DNA from: an uncultured Erythrobacter sp.
Lineage (GTDB): Bacteria; Pseudomonadota; Alphaproteobacteria; Sphingomonadales; Sphingomonadaceae
Direction of reading: 5' to 3'
DNA: 47,789 nucleotides
Assembly: GCA_913061345.1 (NCBI GenBank)
Contig: CAJXTZ010000008.1
Location: 1 to 47,789, forward strand
Of the stretch, positions 8,369 to 17,195 are shown piece by piece. The stretch's first letter is position 1; every line of letters starts with the position of its first letter. Both the position numbers and the translations under genes were made by a program. Below the pieces are notes generated by a model. It searched no databases, was not told where the DNA came from, and saw only the letters and a program-made list of their open reading frames with translations.

Positions 8369-9535
8369 ATGTCCAGCATCGCCGACTTTCCCCTCTCGGT
8401 TAACGCCGAGCAGCTTTTCGACCTGCCGCGCCCGGCTTCCGAATGCCGCATCGTGGTGGCCATGTCGGGCGGCGTCGATTCCTCCGTCGTGGCAGCCCTT
8501 GCCGCCCGCAGCGGCGCAGAAGTGATGGGAATCACGCTGCAGCTTTACGATTACGGCGCTGCCACCGGACGCAAGGGCGCATGTTGCGCAGGCGACGATA
8601 TCAACGATGCGCGCTTGGTGGCAGACAGGCTGGGTATCGCCCATTACGTGTTCGACCACGAAAGCAGCTTTCGCGAGGACGTTGTCGAGACTTTCGCCGA
8701 TGAATATCTGGCCGGACGTACGCCCATCCCCTGTATCCGCTGCAACATGGGGCCGAAATTTACGGATCTTTTGCGCATGGCGAAGGAACTGGGCGCCGAT
8801 TGTCTCGCCACAGGACACTACGTGCGCCGCGTGGAAAGCGATGCGGGGCCGGAACTGCATCGTGCGCTGGACCCGGCGCGTGACCAGTCGTATTTTCTCT
8901 ACGCCACCACGGAAAAGCAGCTTGATTACCTGCGCTTTCCGCTGGGGGGTCTTCCAAAAACCGAAGTGCGGGCCATCGCCGAGGAATTCGGCCTGCGCGT
9001 GGCCAACAAGCCGGACAGCCAGGACATCTGCTTCGTGCCTGATGGCGATTACGCCAAGATCGTGAAGTCCATGCGCCCCGAAGGAGGCCGCGCGGGCGAC
9101 ATCGTGCATGCTGAAACCGGTGACGTTCTGGGTCAGCACCCCGGCATCATTCATTACACGGTCGGCCAGCGGCGCGGGCTGGATATCGGTGGCCAGCCGG
9201 AACCGCTCTACGTCGTGGGCCTGAATGCCGAAAAGGCCGAAGTGCTGGTCGGCCCCAAGCGCATGCTGGCGGTTAGAGCGGCAGAAGTGATCGAGACCAA
9301 TCGTATCGGCCCGCTGCCTGCTGGTCAGCTAACGGCCAAGGTGCGGTCTTTGGCGCAGCCGGTGCCGATCACACTGGAGGGCACGCTGGGTGATGGCGAA
9401 ACGGTCGTGATCCGGTTCGCATCGCCCGAATTCGGCGTGGCGCCGGGACAGGCCGCGGTGATCTATGCTGGAGAGCGCGTGGTTGGCGGGGGCTGGATCG
9501 ACGCGACGCAAAAGGCCGAAGCCCCCTCAAGCTAG
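8369..9535 (+). CDS. mnmA: tRNA 2-thiouridine(34) synthase MnmA
   Basis: MnmA activates U34 of the tRNAs for Lys, Glu and Gln with ATP and inserts sulfur at C2. The 388-residue protein shows the PP-loop SGGVDSS (33-39), the TLQLYDYG and [16 protein letters not shown] blocks, the catalytic Cys in IPCIRCN (Cys125, equivalent to E. coli Cys102), the tRNA-binding ATGHYVRR, and the second catalytic Cys in [12 protein letters not shown] (Cys221). The last 120 residues form the beta-barrel domain ([10 protein letters not shown]). I chose ATG at 8369 by family length. In-frame TTG 8303 and ATG 8354 would add residues with no family match. The 3' end overlaps the convergent small gene by 4 bases (CTAG). 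Confidence 0.95.
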   Translation: MSSIADFPLSVNAEQLFDLPRPASECRIVVAMSGGVDSSVVAALAARSGAEVMGITLQLYDYGAATGRKGACCAGDDINDARLVADRLGIAHYVFDHESSFREDVVETFADEYLAGRTPIPCIRCNMGPKFTDLLRMAKELGADCLATGHYVRRVESDAGPELHRALDPARDQSYFLYATTEKQLDYLRFPLGGLPKTEVRAIAEEFGLRVANKPDSQDICFVPDGDYAKIVKSMRPEGGRAGDIVHAETGDVLGQHPGIIHYTVGQRRGLDIGGQPEPLYVVGLNAEKAEVLVGPKRMLAVRAAEVIETNRIGPLPAGQLTAKVRSLAQPVPITLEGTLGDGETVVIRFASPEFGVAPGQAAVIYAGERVVGGGWIDATQKAEAPSS

Positions 9536-9879
9536 CCATCCCAGGCTTCCAGCACGCAGCCTTCGTCATCGCGAAATATTGCGGTGGTGCTTTCAATCAG
9601 GGGCACGCTGGCGGTAACGCTTTTCTCGTCGGCGTCCTCACTGATCCACAACGCGCCCATCCCGGCCAGCAGATCTTCCTGGCAATGGCCGATGTCGCGC
9701 CCGCCGATATGGCGGCAGGAGCATGTGTACTTGGCCGCATATCCCGTGCTCGCCTGCGAATATCCGGCAATCTGCTCGCCATAAAACCACGCCACACCGC
9801 CGCCGATCGCAGCCAGTACGACGAGAAGTTTCAGCCATGGGAGGCCACGAACATCGCGCGCCTGTTTTGCGGTTGCCAT
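9532..9879 (-). CDS. Small membrane-anchored protein of unknown function
   Basis: A protein of 115 residues with one N-terminal membrane segment ([20 protein letters not shown], about residues 15-33) followed by a predicted periplasmic domain. That domain has several Cys residues ([11 protein letters not shown], then GHCQED, and [10 protein letters not shown] at the end), so disulfides or metal binding are possible. The start at 9879 has AGGA 8 bases upstream; an in-frame ATG at 9912 lies farther out and would overlap the next gene's start region. It is divergent from the serine hydrolase gene (32-base gap) and convergent with mnmA. No function can be assigned. Confidence 0.7.
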   Translation of the reverse strand: MATAKQARDVRGLPWLKLLVVLAAIGGGVAWFYGEQIAGYSQASTGYAAKYTCSCRHIGGRDIGHCQEDLLAGMGALWISEDADEKSVTASVPLIESTTAIFRDDEGCVLEAWDG

Positions 9880-9911
9880 TTGCCGGGTCCTGCAGGAAAG
9901 GGTGAGCGCCA

Positions 9912-11114
9912 ATGACGCGTCGCTTCCTCCCTAGCCGCCCACCTGCCCGCTCGCCAAGTGTGTTTGCGGCCCTTTGTCCTGTGCGCGCTCGATATGCATT
10001 GCGCAGAGTCGTGACCTGCCTCGGCGCGTTGGCGCTGCTCGGCGCTTGCTCGCAGGATGGCCCGCCGCCAGAACCGCCCCTGCCTGCAGGCGCGCTGGAG
10101 GCGGTTATAGACGATCCGGGTGTTCCACGCGAAAGGCTGGCGCGCGCGGTGGACGAACTGTTTGTGGCGGAGAACGTGGGCAAAACCCACGCAGTGGTGG
10201 TCATGCACGCAGGCGAAGTGGTCGCAGAGCGTTATGGCGAAGGATTCGAGCCTGACATGCGGTTTACCGGCTGGTCGCTTTCCAAAAGCGTGACCGCCGT
10301 GCTGGCAGGAATGATGGTGGCCGACGGGCGCATGGCGCTTAATGGTGCGGCCCCCGTGCCGCAATGGCAGCGTTCGGGCGATCCGCGCAGCACGATCACC
10401 CTGCGCCATCTGCTACAGATGCGATCGGGGCTGCGGCATCACGAAGGCAGCGAGCCAGCGTACGAATCGGACGATGTGCGGATGCTGTTTCTCGACGGGC
10501 GCGGAGACACTGCCGGCTGGGCAGAAGCGCAATCGCTGGAATACGAGCCCGGCACCACCTTCGCCTATTCCAGCGCCACCACCGCCATCATCAGCGACAT
10601 TCTGGCGGACACGATCGCACCCGATGCCAGCGACGAGACAAGGCAACAGGTCATGCGCGAATTCGTACAGGCGCGGCTGGCTGTCCCGCTGGGTATGGAA
10701 ACACTGGTGGGAGAATACGACGCCAGCGGCACGCTGCTGGGTGCGAGCAGTTTCTGGGCGAGCGCACGCGATTGGGCACGCTTCGGCGAATTTCTGCGCA
10801 ATTACGGCTCCATCGCGGGCGCGCAAATCGTGCCGCGCGGATGGATCGAATTCATGCGCAGTTCCAGCCCCGCAGCGCCCGACTATGGCGCTCACCTGTG
10901 GCTCAATCGTCCTTCGGACGCAGAACGCAGCGTCCTGTTCGGCGGCGATCATGGCGAAGATATCTTCGCCGCAGTCGGTCATCTGGGGCAGTATGTCATC
11001 GTCGCGCCGGAACGGCGGCTGACCGTCGTGCGCCTTGGTTGGACGCAAGATGAGAATCGCGACCAGTTGAAGCAGGAACTGGCCGATATCGTTGCGCTCT
11101 ACCCTTCCAGGTAG
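9912..11114 (+). CDS. Serine hydrolase, beta-lactamase class C-like lipoprotein
   Basis: A 400-residue protein of the penicillin-binding-protein-like/beta-lactamase family. A basic N-terminus is followed by a hydrophobic stretch ending in a lipobox (LLGAC, Cys46), so it is probably an outer-membrane or inner-membrane lipoprotein facing the periplasm. The active-site SxxK is WSLSK (Ser122, Lys125). The Tyr-Ser-Ser triplet at about 219-221 is in the position of the YxN motif, and GHLGQ near the end matches the HxG box. Many such proteins are esterases or peptidases rather than antibiotic-resistance enzymes, and nothing here shows a beta-lactam substrate. The start has GGAAAGGGTGAG upstream. The 3' end overlaps the convergent PhzF-like gene by 16 bases. 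Confidence 0.88.
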   Translation: MTRRFLPSRPPARSPSVFAALCPVRARYALRRVVTCLGALALLGACSQDGPPPEPPLPAGALEAVIDDPGVPRERLARAVDELFVAENVGKTHAVVVMHAGEVVAERYGEGFEPDMRFTGWSLSKSVTAVLAGMMVADGRMALNGAAPVPQWQRSGDPRSTITLRHLLQMRSGLRHHEGSEPAYESDDVRMLFLDGRGDTAGWAEAQSLEYEPGTTFAYSSATTAIISDILADTIAPDASDETRQQVMREFVQARLAVPLGMETLVGEYDASGTLLGASSFWASARDWARFGEFLRNYGSIAGAQIVPRGWIEFMRSSSPAAPDYGAHLWLNRPSDAERSVLFGGDHGEDIFAAVGHLGQYVIVAPERRLTVVRLGWTQDENRDQLKQELADIVALYPSR

Positions 11115-11905
11115 AAGCGCCCCTCCACCACCGTTACACAGTCGCCCGACAGTATGGCCCGGTCGCCTTCCAGCCGGCAGATCGCTTGACCTCCGCGTTT
11201 CGAGGCCTGGAAAGCGGTAAAGCTGTCCCGCCCCAGCCGTTCCGTCCAGAATGGGGTGAGAACGGCATGGGCAGAGCCGGTAAAGCTGTCCTCGTCCACG
11301 CCGCCGCCGGGCACGAAATTGCGGCTGATGACATCGGTTTCCCTGCCCGGCGCGGTGCAGATGAACTGCGCATCGCCCAAACTGGCAAGGCCGCGCAGGT
11401 CTGGGTCCAGCGCACGGATCGCGGCGGCATCCTTGTACAGGAAGATGTAGTAGCCATCCGCATTACACCACACCTCTTCAGGCTCGGCACCCAGCAGAGC
11501 CACGGCCTGGGAATAGTCACCCTTCTCGGTCGGGATGGCTGGCAAGGCCAGTTCGTAACCGTCACCAGCACGGCGAACTTCGAGAATTCCTGCCTTCCGC
11601 GTGGAGAAGGTTATTCGTTCGCGGGTCTCGTATTGCGACAGCAGCACGTGACCGGAGGCGAGCGTCGCATGGCCGCACAGTGCCACTTCCAGTGTAGGCG
11701 TGAACCAGCGCAGGGCGTAGTCTGCATCGCCATCCGGCGTTTCCACGAGAAAAGCGGTTTCGGCGAACATGTTCTCCTCGGCAATCGCCGCCATCGTCGT
11801 ATCGTCCGGCCACCTGTCCACGATGACGACGGCCGCCTGATTGCCGGAGAAGGGTTTCGCAGCAAAAGCATCGACGTGCCAGTAAGGGATTGATTTTCTT
11901 GTCAT
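11099..11905 (-). CDS. PhzF family isomerase/epimerase-like protein
   Basis: A 268-residue protein of the PhzF (DapF-fold) family. The N-terminus (VDAFAAKPFSGNQAAVVI), the catalytic-Glu region (NMFAETAFLVE), the LRWFTPTLEVALCGHATLAS block and the C-terminal EDSFTGSAHAVL segment are all family signatures. Members catalyse isomerisation in phenazine synthesis or are enzymes of unknown substrate. There is no other phenazine gene here, so a phenazine role is not supported. The ATG overlaps the stop of the CDF transporter gene (ATGA), making it the third gene of a pdxH-CDF-phzF chain. Confidence 0.9.
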   Translation of the reverse strand: MTRKSIPYWHVDAFAAKPFSGNQAAVVIVDRWPDDTTMAAIAEENMFAETAFLVETPDGDADYALRWFTPTLEVALCGHATLASGHVLLSQYETRERITFSTRKAGILEVRRAGDGYELALPAIPTEKGDYSQAVALLGAEPEEVWCNADGYYIFLYKDAAAIRALDPDLRGLASLGDAQFICTAPGRETDVISRNFVPGGGVDEDSFTGSAHAVLTPFWTERLGRDSFTAFQASKRGGQAICRLEGDRAILSGDCVTVVEGRFYLEG

Positions 11906-12837
11906 GGGACATCCTTGAGCTGGGAAAATTCATCGGTCTCGACCAGCGGGTTGCCGGGCTCGTCCACATGACCGCGCGGGTCGATATGGATCAGCAGCTC
12001 GAGGCCGGGGAAACGCCGGCAGAGGTCTTCCTCCACCCGGTCTATAATGGCGTGCGCGTCGTTCACCGTCATATTGCCCGGCAGATCGACATGAAACTGC
12101 GCGAAATCATGGTATCCGCTGGTCCGCGTGCGCAGGTCGTGCAGGTTGGAAAGCTCCGGATGGCGCGCGGCCGCTTCCACGAAGGCGCGACGCTTTTCTT
12201 CCGGCCATTCGCGATCCATCAGGAGATCGATAGCCTCCGTCGCGGCAGACCATGCATTCCACAACAACCATGCCGCAATGACGAGGCCGAACAGCGGATC
12301 GGCTTTCGCAAAGCCGAGATACTGGTCCAGCACCAGCGCCGCGATCACTGCCAGATTGAGGAGCAGGTCGGACTGGTAATGCACCGAATCGGTTTTGATG
12401 GCGACCGAACCTGTCCGGCGGACCACGTAACGCTGCCATGCGATCAGGCCGAAGGTGGCAATGATGGCGATTACAGATACGGCGATGCCTTCTTCTGCCG
12501 CCTGCGTCTCACCACCCTCCACAAGGCGTAGAACCGCCCGAAAGCCGATGGCGCTGGCCGATAATACAATGAGGATAATCTGGAACATCGCCGCCACGGG
12601 TTCCGCCTTGCCATGGCCGAAGCGATGATCCTCGTCAGCAGGCTGCGCAGCCACCCACACGCCCACCAGCGTCGCCACGCTAGCCACGAAGTCCAGCGCC
12701 GTATCGGCAAGACTTCCCAGCATGGCGGTGGAGCTCGTTTGCCACACGGCCCACAGCTTCAGCGCGCCAAGGAACAGCGCCGTCAGCATGGAGGCCATGG
12801 CCGCACTGCGCGTGAGAGAGGCCCGGCTATCGCTCAT
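11902..12837 (-). CDS. Cation diffusion facilitator transporter (FieF-like)
   Basis: A 311-residue CDF family metal/proton antiporter. The first helices, the HxxxD-type metal site region (SLADTALDFVASVATLVG), the cytoplasmic DEDHRFGHGKAEPVAAMFQ loop and the second site (TDSVHYQSDLLLN) are family signatures. The C-terminal cytoplasmic domain contains LHDLRTRTSGYHDFAQFHVD and ends with LLIHIDPRG. The pattern is closest to FieF-type exporters of Fe, Zn or related ions; the true metal is not known. I place the start at ATG 12837, which overlaps the pdxH stop as ATGA; an upstream in-frame ATG at 12861 lies inside pdxH. Confidence 0.92.
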   Translation of the reverse strand: MSDSRASLTRSAAMASMLTALFLGALKLWAVWQTSSTAMLGSLADTALDFVASVATLVGVWVAAQPADEDHRFGHGKAEPVAAMFQIILIVLSASAIGFRAVLRLVEGGETQAAEEGIAVSVIAIIATFGLIAWQRYVVRRTGSVAIKTDSVHYQSDLLLNLAVIAALVLDQYLGFAKADPLFGLVIAAWLLWNAWSAATEAIDLLMDREWPEEKRRAFVEAAARHPELSNLHDLRTRTSGYHDFAQFHVDLPGNMTVNDAHAIIDRVEEDLCRRFPGLELLIHIDPRGHVDEPGNPLVETDEFSQLKDVP

Positions 12838-13445
12838 GGGTAAAGCAGGTTGCTCGTCCATTGGGCATCCTCGCCGGTGCGCACGAAACGGCGGCGTTCA
12901 TGCAGACGGTTGGGCCGGTCGAGCCAGAATTCCATGGCTACCGGAGAGATGCGAAAACCCGTCCAGTGCGGTGGTCGCGGCACTTCGCCTTGCACCTCAT
13001 AAGCCGCACGAAGCTCGGAAACGCGGGCATCGTAAGTCGCCCGGCTGTCCAGCGGGCGCGATTGGTCGCTTGCGGCAGAGCCGACCTGGCTGACGAAGGC
13101 GCGCGAGCGGAAATAGGCATCAGCCTCTTTCTCGCTCACTTCTGTCAGCGGGCCTTCGATGCGTATCTGGCGGCGCAGGCTTTTCCAGTGAAACAGCAAC
13201 GCGGCCTGCGGATTGGCAAGAATCTCCTCGCCCTTGCGGCTTTGCGCATTGGTGTAGAATACGAAGCCGCGCGAATCGCGGCCCTTCAGCAGCACCATGC
13301 GCACAGAAGGTGCAGCATCCGGCGTCGCGGTGGCGAGTGCCATGGCGTTGGGATCGTTGGGTTCGCTCTCCTTCGCTTCGGCAAACCACGTGTCGAACAA
13401 CTGGAAAGGATCACCTTGGGGGATGGCATTTGCGGTATCGGTCAT
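12834..13445 (-). CDS. pdxH: Pyridoxamine 5'-phosphate oxidase
   Basis: PdxH uses FMN and oxygen to make pyridoxal 5'-phosphate from pyridoxine or pyridoxamine phosphate, the last step of vitamin B6 synthesis and salvage. The 203-residue protein shows MALATATPDAAPSVRMVLLK and GFVFYTNAQSRKGEEI in the FMN-binding half. The C-terminal half has SRAFVSQVGSAASDQSR, PPHWTGFRISPVAMEFW and the closing RLHERRRF. The ATG at 13445 fits the family N-terminus. The frame stays open to a TTG at 13496, but those residues look unrelated. It is the first gene of a three-gene ATGA-coupled set. Confidence 0.95.
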   Translation of the reverse strand: MTDTANAIPQGDPFQLFDTWFAEAKESEPNDPNAMALATATPDAAPSVRMVLLKGRDSRGFVFYTNAQSRKGEEILANPQAALLFHWKSLRRQIRIEGPLTEVSEKEADAYFRSRAFVSQVGSAASDQSRPLDSRATYDARVSELRAAYEVQGEVPRPPHWTGFRISPVAMEFWLDRPNRLHERRRFVRTGEDAQWTSNLLYP

Positions 13446-13525
13446 TGGAACCGGACTAATCCCGCTTTGGGTCTTATGAAAGGCCCCGCTTGCCAAATAT
13501 AATTGCCTTACCTAGCTAACACACC

Positions 13526-14524
13526 ATGGCTGATCCCTATTCCACACTCGGCGTGAGCCGTTCCGCGAACGAGAAGGACATCAAGTCCGCCTATCGCAAA
13601 CTCGCCAAGGAACTGCATCCGGACCGCAACAAGGACAATCCCAAGGCGACGGAGCGTTTCGGCAAGGTCACGCAGGCGTACGACCTGCTGTCCGACAAGA
13701 ACAAACGCGCCCAGTTCGATCGCGGCGAGATCGATGGCGATGGCAACCCCACCAGCCCATTCGGGCACGGCGGGTTCGGTGGCCAGCGCCCCGGCGCGGG
13801 CGGTGGCCCGGGTGGCGGTTTCAATCCGCGCGATCAACAGGGCTTTGCCGGCGCAGATGAAATGGATCTGGGCGACCTGTTCGAAGGGCTGTTCGGGCGC
13901 GGAGGAAATCCGCGCGGGCCGCGGTCCGGAGGCGCGGGGGGAGGCATGAACGGCGGCATGGGTGGCGGTCCGCAGGGATTTCGCCGCCCGCCGCCGCCTC
14001 CGCAAAAGGGCGCGGACATTCGCTACAAGTTGGCCGTGCCCTTCGTCGATGCCGCAACCCGTGCCAAGCAACGGATAACCCTGTCCGATGGCAAGACCAT
14101 CGATCTTTCCCTGCCCGAAGGGGTTGAGGACGGCACGACCATGCGCCTTAAGGGCAAGGGCCAAAAGGGTCCGCGCGGTAATGGCGATGGCATCGTGGTG
14201 ATCGATATCCAGCCGCACCGCTTCTTCTATCGCGATGGCGACGACGTGCGCGTCGATCTGCCCATTACGCTGGACGAAGCCCTGAACGGTGCGAAGGTGA
14301 AGGTGCCTACTGTAGATGGCGCCGTCATGCTCACCATCGGTGCAGGCTCCAGCTCGGGCAAGGTCCTGCGGCTGAAGGGCAAGGGTTTCAGCAAGAAAGG
14401 CGGCACGCGCGGCGACCAGCTCGTGACCCTGCAAATCCAGCTTCCCGACGACATTTCCGAGCTTTCCGACAAGCTTGAGGGCTGGCGCGACAATGGAAAC
14501 CCCCGAAAGCAAATGGAACTTTGA
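13526..14524 (+). CDS. DnaJ-type co-chaperone without zinc finger (CbpA-like)
   Basis: A 332-residue class B J-domain protein that should stimulate an Hsp70 such as DnaK. The J-domain is at residues 1-70 with HPD at 31-33. A long Gly/Phe/Pro-rich linker (about 75-160) follows, then the two-part substrate-binding domain (ADIRYKLAVPFVDAATRAK, LSLPEGVEDGTTMRLKGKG, ITLDEALNGAKVKVPTVDG). The CxxCxGxG zinc finger of true DnaJ is absent. It resembles CbpA-type proteins of alphaproteobacteria. It is divergent from pdxH, with 80 bases between start codons, and no strong ribosome site is seen before its ATG. Confidence 0.92.
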   Translation: MADPYSTLGVSRSANEKDIKSAYRKLAKELHPDRNKDNPKATERFGKVTQAYDLLSDKNKRAQFDRGEIDGDGNPTSPFGHGGFGGQRPGAGGGPGGGFNPRDQQGFAGADEMDLGDLFEGLFGRGGNPRGPRSGGAGGGMNGGMGGGPQGFRRPPPPPQKGADIRYKLAVPFVDAATRAKQRITLSDGKTIDLSLPEGVEDGTTMRLKGKGQKGPRGNGDGIVVIDIQPHRFFYRDGDDVRVDLPITLDEALNGAKVKVPTVDGAVMLTIGAGSSSGKVLRLKGKGFSKKGGTRGDQLVTLQIQLPDDISELSDKLEGWRDNGNPRKQMEL

Positions 14525-14585
14525 TGCTTCCATGCTGACCGTCGGCGCTCGACACCGGCAAAGTAACTGGTAGACATCGCAGGCC

Positions 14586-15620
14586 ATGGCTCTACCCGGC
14601 ATCACCGAAGAGGAAGCAGCGTCAGGTCCGCCCACGCAGGACCTGTCGCCGGAAGCGCGCCAGAAGGCCGCGGTGGAGAACCCCGGCGCGCTCGCACGGT
14701 GGCGGGGCACCCTGGGTATCCATGACAGGGCCTGGGAAATCACCAAGCGCGTGGCGGTCGGCTGTTTCAACGATGGGCTTATCCACGCTGGCAATCTTGC
14801 CTACATGTCGGTGCTGGCGATCTTTCCCTTTTTCATCACCGCCGCTGCCATATTCTCCGCTGTCGGCGAAGAAGGCGAGCGCGCTGCCACGATCAACGCC
14901 ATTCTCACCGCACTGCCGCCGGTGGTGGGCGAGGTGATCGGCCCGGTGGCGCGCAACGTGGTGGAATCGCGCAGCGGCTGGCTCTTGTGGGTCGGCGGGT
15001 TATTCGGGCTGTGGACGGTGGGCAGCCTGATCGAGACGATCCGCGATATCCTGCGCCGCGCCTATGGCACGCAGCGAACCCACGCCTTCTGGAAATATCG
15101 TTTGTTTTCCACCGGCATTATCATCGCCGCCGTATTGCTGTTGATGACATCGCTGCTGGCCCAGGTGATGATCGGCGCCGCGCAAGAAGTGATTGCGGCC
15201 TATTTCCCCGAACTGAACCAGGCGTTGGAAAGCCTTGCATGGTCACGCATCGCACCCGCCATCGGTCTGTTCGGTTCGATCTTCCTGCTGTTTTACGCCC
15301 TGACACCGGCCAAATACCGGCATCGCCGCTATCCCAAGTGGCCGGGCGCGCTGTTTGTAACCATCTGGTGGATCACGGTCACCGTGGCCATGCCACCAGT
15401 GCTGCGCAGCGTGTTTTCGTACAATCTCACCTATGGATCGCTGGCGGGGATCATGATCGCGCTTTTCTTTTTCTGGCTGGTGGGACTAGGGATGGTGGCA
15501 GGCGGCGAACTGAACGCCGCGCTCGCCGAAACGCCCGAGGAAGAGCGGGAACGAAAGAAGCTGGAAAACCCCGATGATATCGGGGATGTGCAGGACACTA
15601 CGGAGGAAACCGTCGCATGA
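14586..15620 (+). CDS. YihY/virulence factor BrkB family membrane protein
   Basis: A 344-residue inner-membrane protein of the YihY/BrkB family. The first helix region (DGLIHAGNLAYMSVLAIFPFFITAAA) carries the family signature, followed by about five more hydrophobic segments including LLLMTSLLAQVMIGAAQ and the terminal YNLTYGSLAGIMIALFFFWL. The N-terminal 50 residues and the Glu-rich C-terminal tail (about 30 residues) are hydrophilic. The family was once thought to be RNase BN, but that was corrected; its role is unknown. The stop overlaps the fabI start in ATGA. A second, shorter paralogue is at 46858-47682. Confidence 0.9.
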   Translation: MALPGITEEEAASGPPTQDLSPEARQKAAVENPGALARWRGTLGIHDRAWEITKRVAVGCFNDGLIHAGNLAYMSVLAIFPFFITAAAIFSAVGEEGERAATINAILTALPPVVGEVIGPVARNVVESRSGWLLWVGGLFGLWTVGSLIETIRDILRRAYGTQRTHAFWKYRLFSTGIIIAAVLLLMTSLLAQVMIGAAQEVIAAYFPELNQALESLAWSRIAPAIGLFGSIFLLFYALTPAKYRHRRYPKWPGALFVTIWWITVTVAMPPVLRSVFSYNLTYGSLAGIMIALFFFWLVGLGMVAGGELNAALAETPEEERERKKLENPDDIGDVQDTTEETVA

Positions 15621-16432
15621 GTGGATTGATGGCAGGCAAGAAGGGCCTGATCATGGGGCTCGCCAATGACAAGTCGCTGGCGTGGGGCATTGCAAAGAAA
15701 CTGCACGAGCAGGGTGCGGAGATGGCGTTCTCCTACCAGGGAGAGGCGTTGAAGAAACGCGTTGGCCCGCTGGCGCAGCAGGTTGGTAGCGATTTCCTGA
15801 TCGAATGCGACGTGTCCGACATGGACGCGATGGACACCGCCTTTGCCGAGATTGAGGCGCGCTGGGGCAAGATGGATTTCCTCGTCCATGCTATCGGCTT
15901 CTCGGACAAGAGCGAACTGCGCGGCAAATATGTCGACACCAGCCTCGACAATTTCCTGATGACGATGAACATCTCCGCCTATTCTCTGGTTGCCGCCGCC
16001 AAGCGCGCGCGGCCATTGATGAACGCCGATGGGAATGGGGGCGGATCCATCGTCACGCTCACTTATTACGGCGCGGAAAAGGTCGTGCCGCATTACAACG
16101 TAATGGGCGTGGCGAAGGCAGCGCTGGAAACCAGCGTGCAATATCTTGCCAACGATCTTGGTCCCGAAGGCATCCGCGTCAACGCGATCAGCGCCGGACC
16201 GATCAAGACGCTGGCCGCCAGCGGGATCGGCGATTTTCGCTACATCCTCAAATGGAACGAACTGAATGCGCCGATGCGCCGCAACGTCACCATCGAGGAC
16301 GTGGGCGGCGCAGGGCTGTATCTCTGTTCGGACCTTTCATCCGGCGTGACCGGGGAAACCCATCATGTCGATGCAGGATATCACGTGGTCGGTATGAAAC
16401 AGGAAGATGCGCCCGATATCGCGCTGACCTGA
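15617..16432 (+). CDS. fabI: Enoyl-[acyl-carrier-protein] reductase FabI
   Basis: FabI reduces trans-2-enoyl-ACP with NADH in the last step of each fatty-acid elongation cycle. The 271-residue protein has the Rossmann start GKKGLIMGLANDKSLAWGIA, AFSYQGEALKKRV, the HAIGFSDKSELRGKY block, and the catalytic Tyr and Lys in YNVMGVAK (Y-x6-K), followed by LGPEGIRVNAISAGPIKTLA. It is an SDR-type reductase of the class inhibited by triclosan. Start and stop are clear, and the ATG overlaps the upstream BrkB-type stop by 4 bases, so the two are probably co-transcribed. The 3' end lies 13 bases from the convergent secreted-protein gene. Confidence 0.96.
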   Translation: MSGLMAGKKGLIMGLANDKSLAWGIAKKLHEQGAEMAFSYQGEALKKRVGPLAQQVGSDFLIECDVSDMDAMDTAFAEIEARWGKMDFLVHAIGFSDKSELRGKYVDTSLDNFLMTMNISAYSLVAAAKRARPLMNADGNGGGSIVTLTYYGAEKVVPHYNVMGVAKAALETSVQYLANDLGPEGIRVNAISAGPIKTLAASGIGDFRYILKWNELNAPMRRNVTIEDVGGAGLYLCSDLSSGVTGETHHVDAGYHVVGMKQEDAPDIALT

Positions 16433-16445
16433 AGGATTCCCAAAA

Positions 16446-17120
16446 CTAGACACCAGGCTCTTCGGCGGGAGGTGCGGCATCCAGCGAGCGCTGCTCTTCG
16501 TCATCGTCGAAACGGGGTGCCGGGAGATCGCCGGGGGGCATACGGTCGGGATCGACCACGGTGGCAGGCGGTGCGGATGGATCGACCTCTTCACCCGGTA
16601 TCGGCGCCGATTGCGCTTCTCGGCGACGCTGCAATTCGGCTTCTTCCAGTTCCTCGACACGCGCCTGCGTCGCCGCGGCGTCCTCGTCGATGGCAGCAAG
16701 CCGCTGAGCGCGTTCCTCCTCGATCAGTTCTGCGAAACGCAAGTCGCTCGAATTGGCGCGCTCCGCATAAGCTGCCTCGATCATCTCCATCGTGCAGCCC
16801 AGATCGCCGCCTGCGCCAACGGGGGTGCAGCTGAGCGGTCCGAAATCGCCGACTGCTTCAAGAGCGAGGGCGCGCTGGGTCCAGCTTTCGTTCTGCGGCG
16901 AGGTGCTCGTGCGCAGGTTGGGCGGGATACGGTAACGCTCGCTTTCGTCCAGCCGCGCACAGACGGTGATCGTATCGTCCGTGCTTTGCGGGCATTCATC
17001 CTCGCCGAAGATGATAACCTGGTTCACGCGGTCGCCCGCATTGTCTTGCGCGGCGGCTGGCACGGAGCCCAGCCCCACGGCGATGGCAGAGGCGGCGGTA
17101 AGGGTGAGCAAGCGGGTCAT
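16446..17120 (-). CDS. Secreted protein of unknown function, sphingomonad type
   Basis: A 224-residue protein with a signal peptide (MTRLLTLTAASAIAVGL then VPAAAQ). The mature N-terminal half carries VNQVIIFGEDECPQS, TITVCARLDESERYRIPPNLR and SWTQRALALEAVGDFGPLSC, a pattern I recall from hypothetical proteins of Sphingomonadales, with three or four Cys that could form disulfides. The second half is low in complexity: a helical Glu/Ala/Arg stretch (about residues 120-160), then a Pro- and Asp/Glu-rich tail. It lies 75 bases downstream of coq7 on the same strand and could be the last gene of that operon. No function is known to me. Confidence 0.8.
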   Translation of the reverse strand: MTRLLTLTAASAIAVGLGSVPAAAQDNAGDRVNQVIIFGEDECPQSTDDTITVCARLDESERYRIPPNLRTSTSPQNESWTQRALALEAVGDFGPLSCTPVGAGGDLGCTMEMIEAAYAERANSSDLRFAELIEEERAQRLAAIDEDAAATQARVEELEEAELQRRREAQSAPIPGEEVDPSAPPATVVDPDRMPPGDLPAPRFDDDEEQRSLDAAPPAEEPGV

Positions 17121-17195
17121 GATCTATCCTCGAGGTTCTGGTATTTTGCGCTATTGGCGCTTCATCGGTTGAACGCATGATGAAGCCTGGCTGTT

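Noticed and set aside
8252..9154. Long minus-strand open frame covering much of mnmA and continuous with the small gene upstream of sciP
   Set aside because: The part opposite mnmA has no recognisable domain and is the complement of a clear enzyme; only the final 112 codons outside mnmA, with the ATGA junction, are supported.
10000..11114. Antibiotic-resistance beta-lactamase
   Set aside because: The SxxK hydrolase family includes many esterases and peptidases; no resistance-type subfamily motif or context is seen.
11099..11905. Phenazine biosynthesis locus
   Set aside because: Only a PhzF-fold protein is present, in an operon with pdxH and a metal transporter; PhzF homologues are widespread without phenazine genes.
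13508..14794. Minus-strand open frame of over 400 codons opposite the DnaJ-type gene
   Set aside because: High-GC coding DNA leaves long antisense frames open; the plus strand encodes an unmistakable J-domain protein and the antisense product has no family features.
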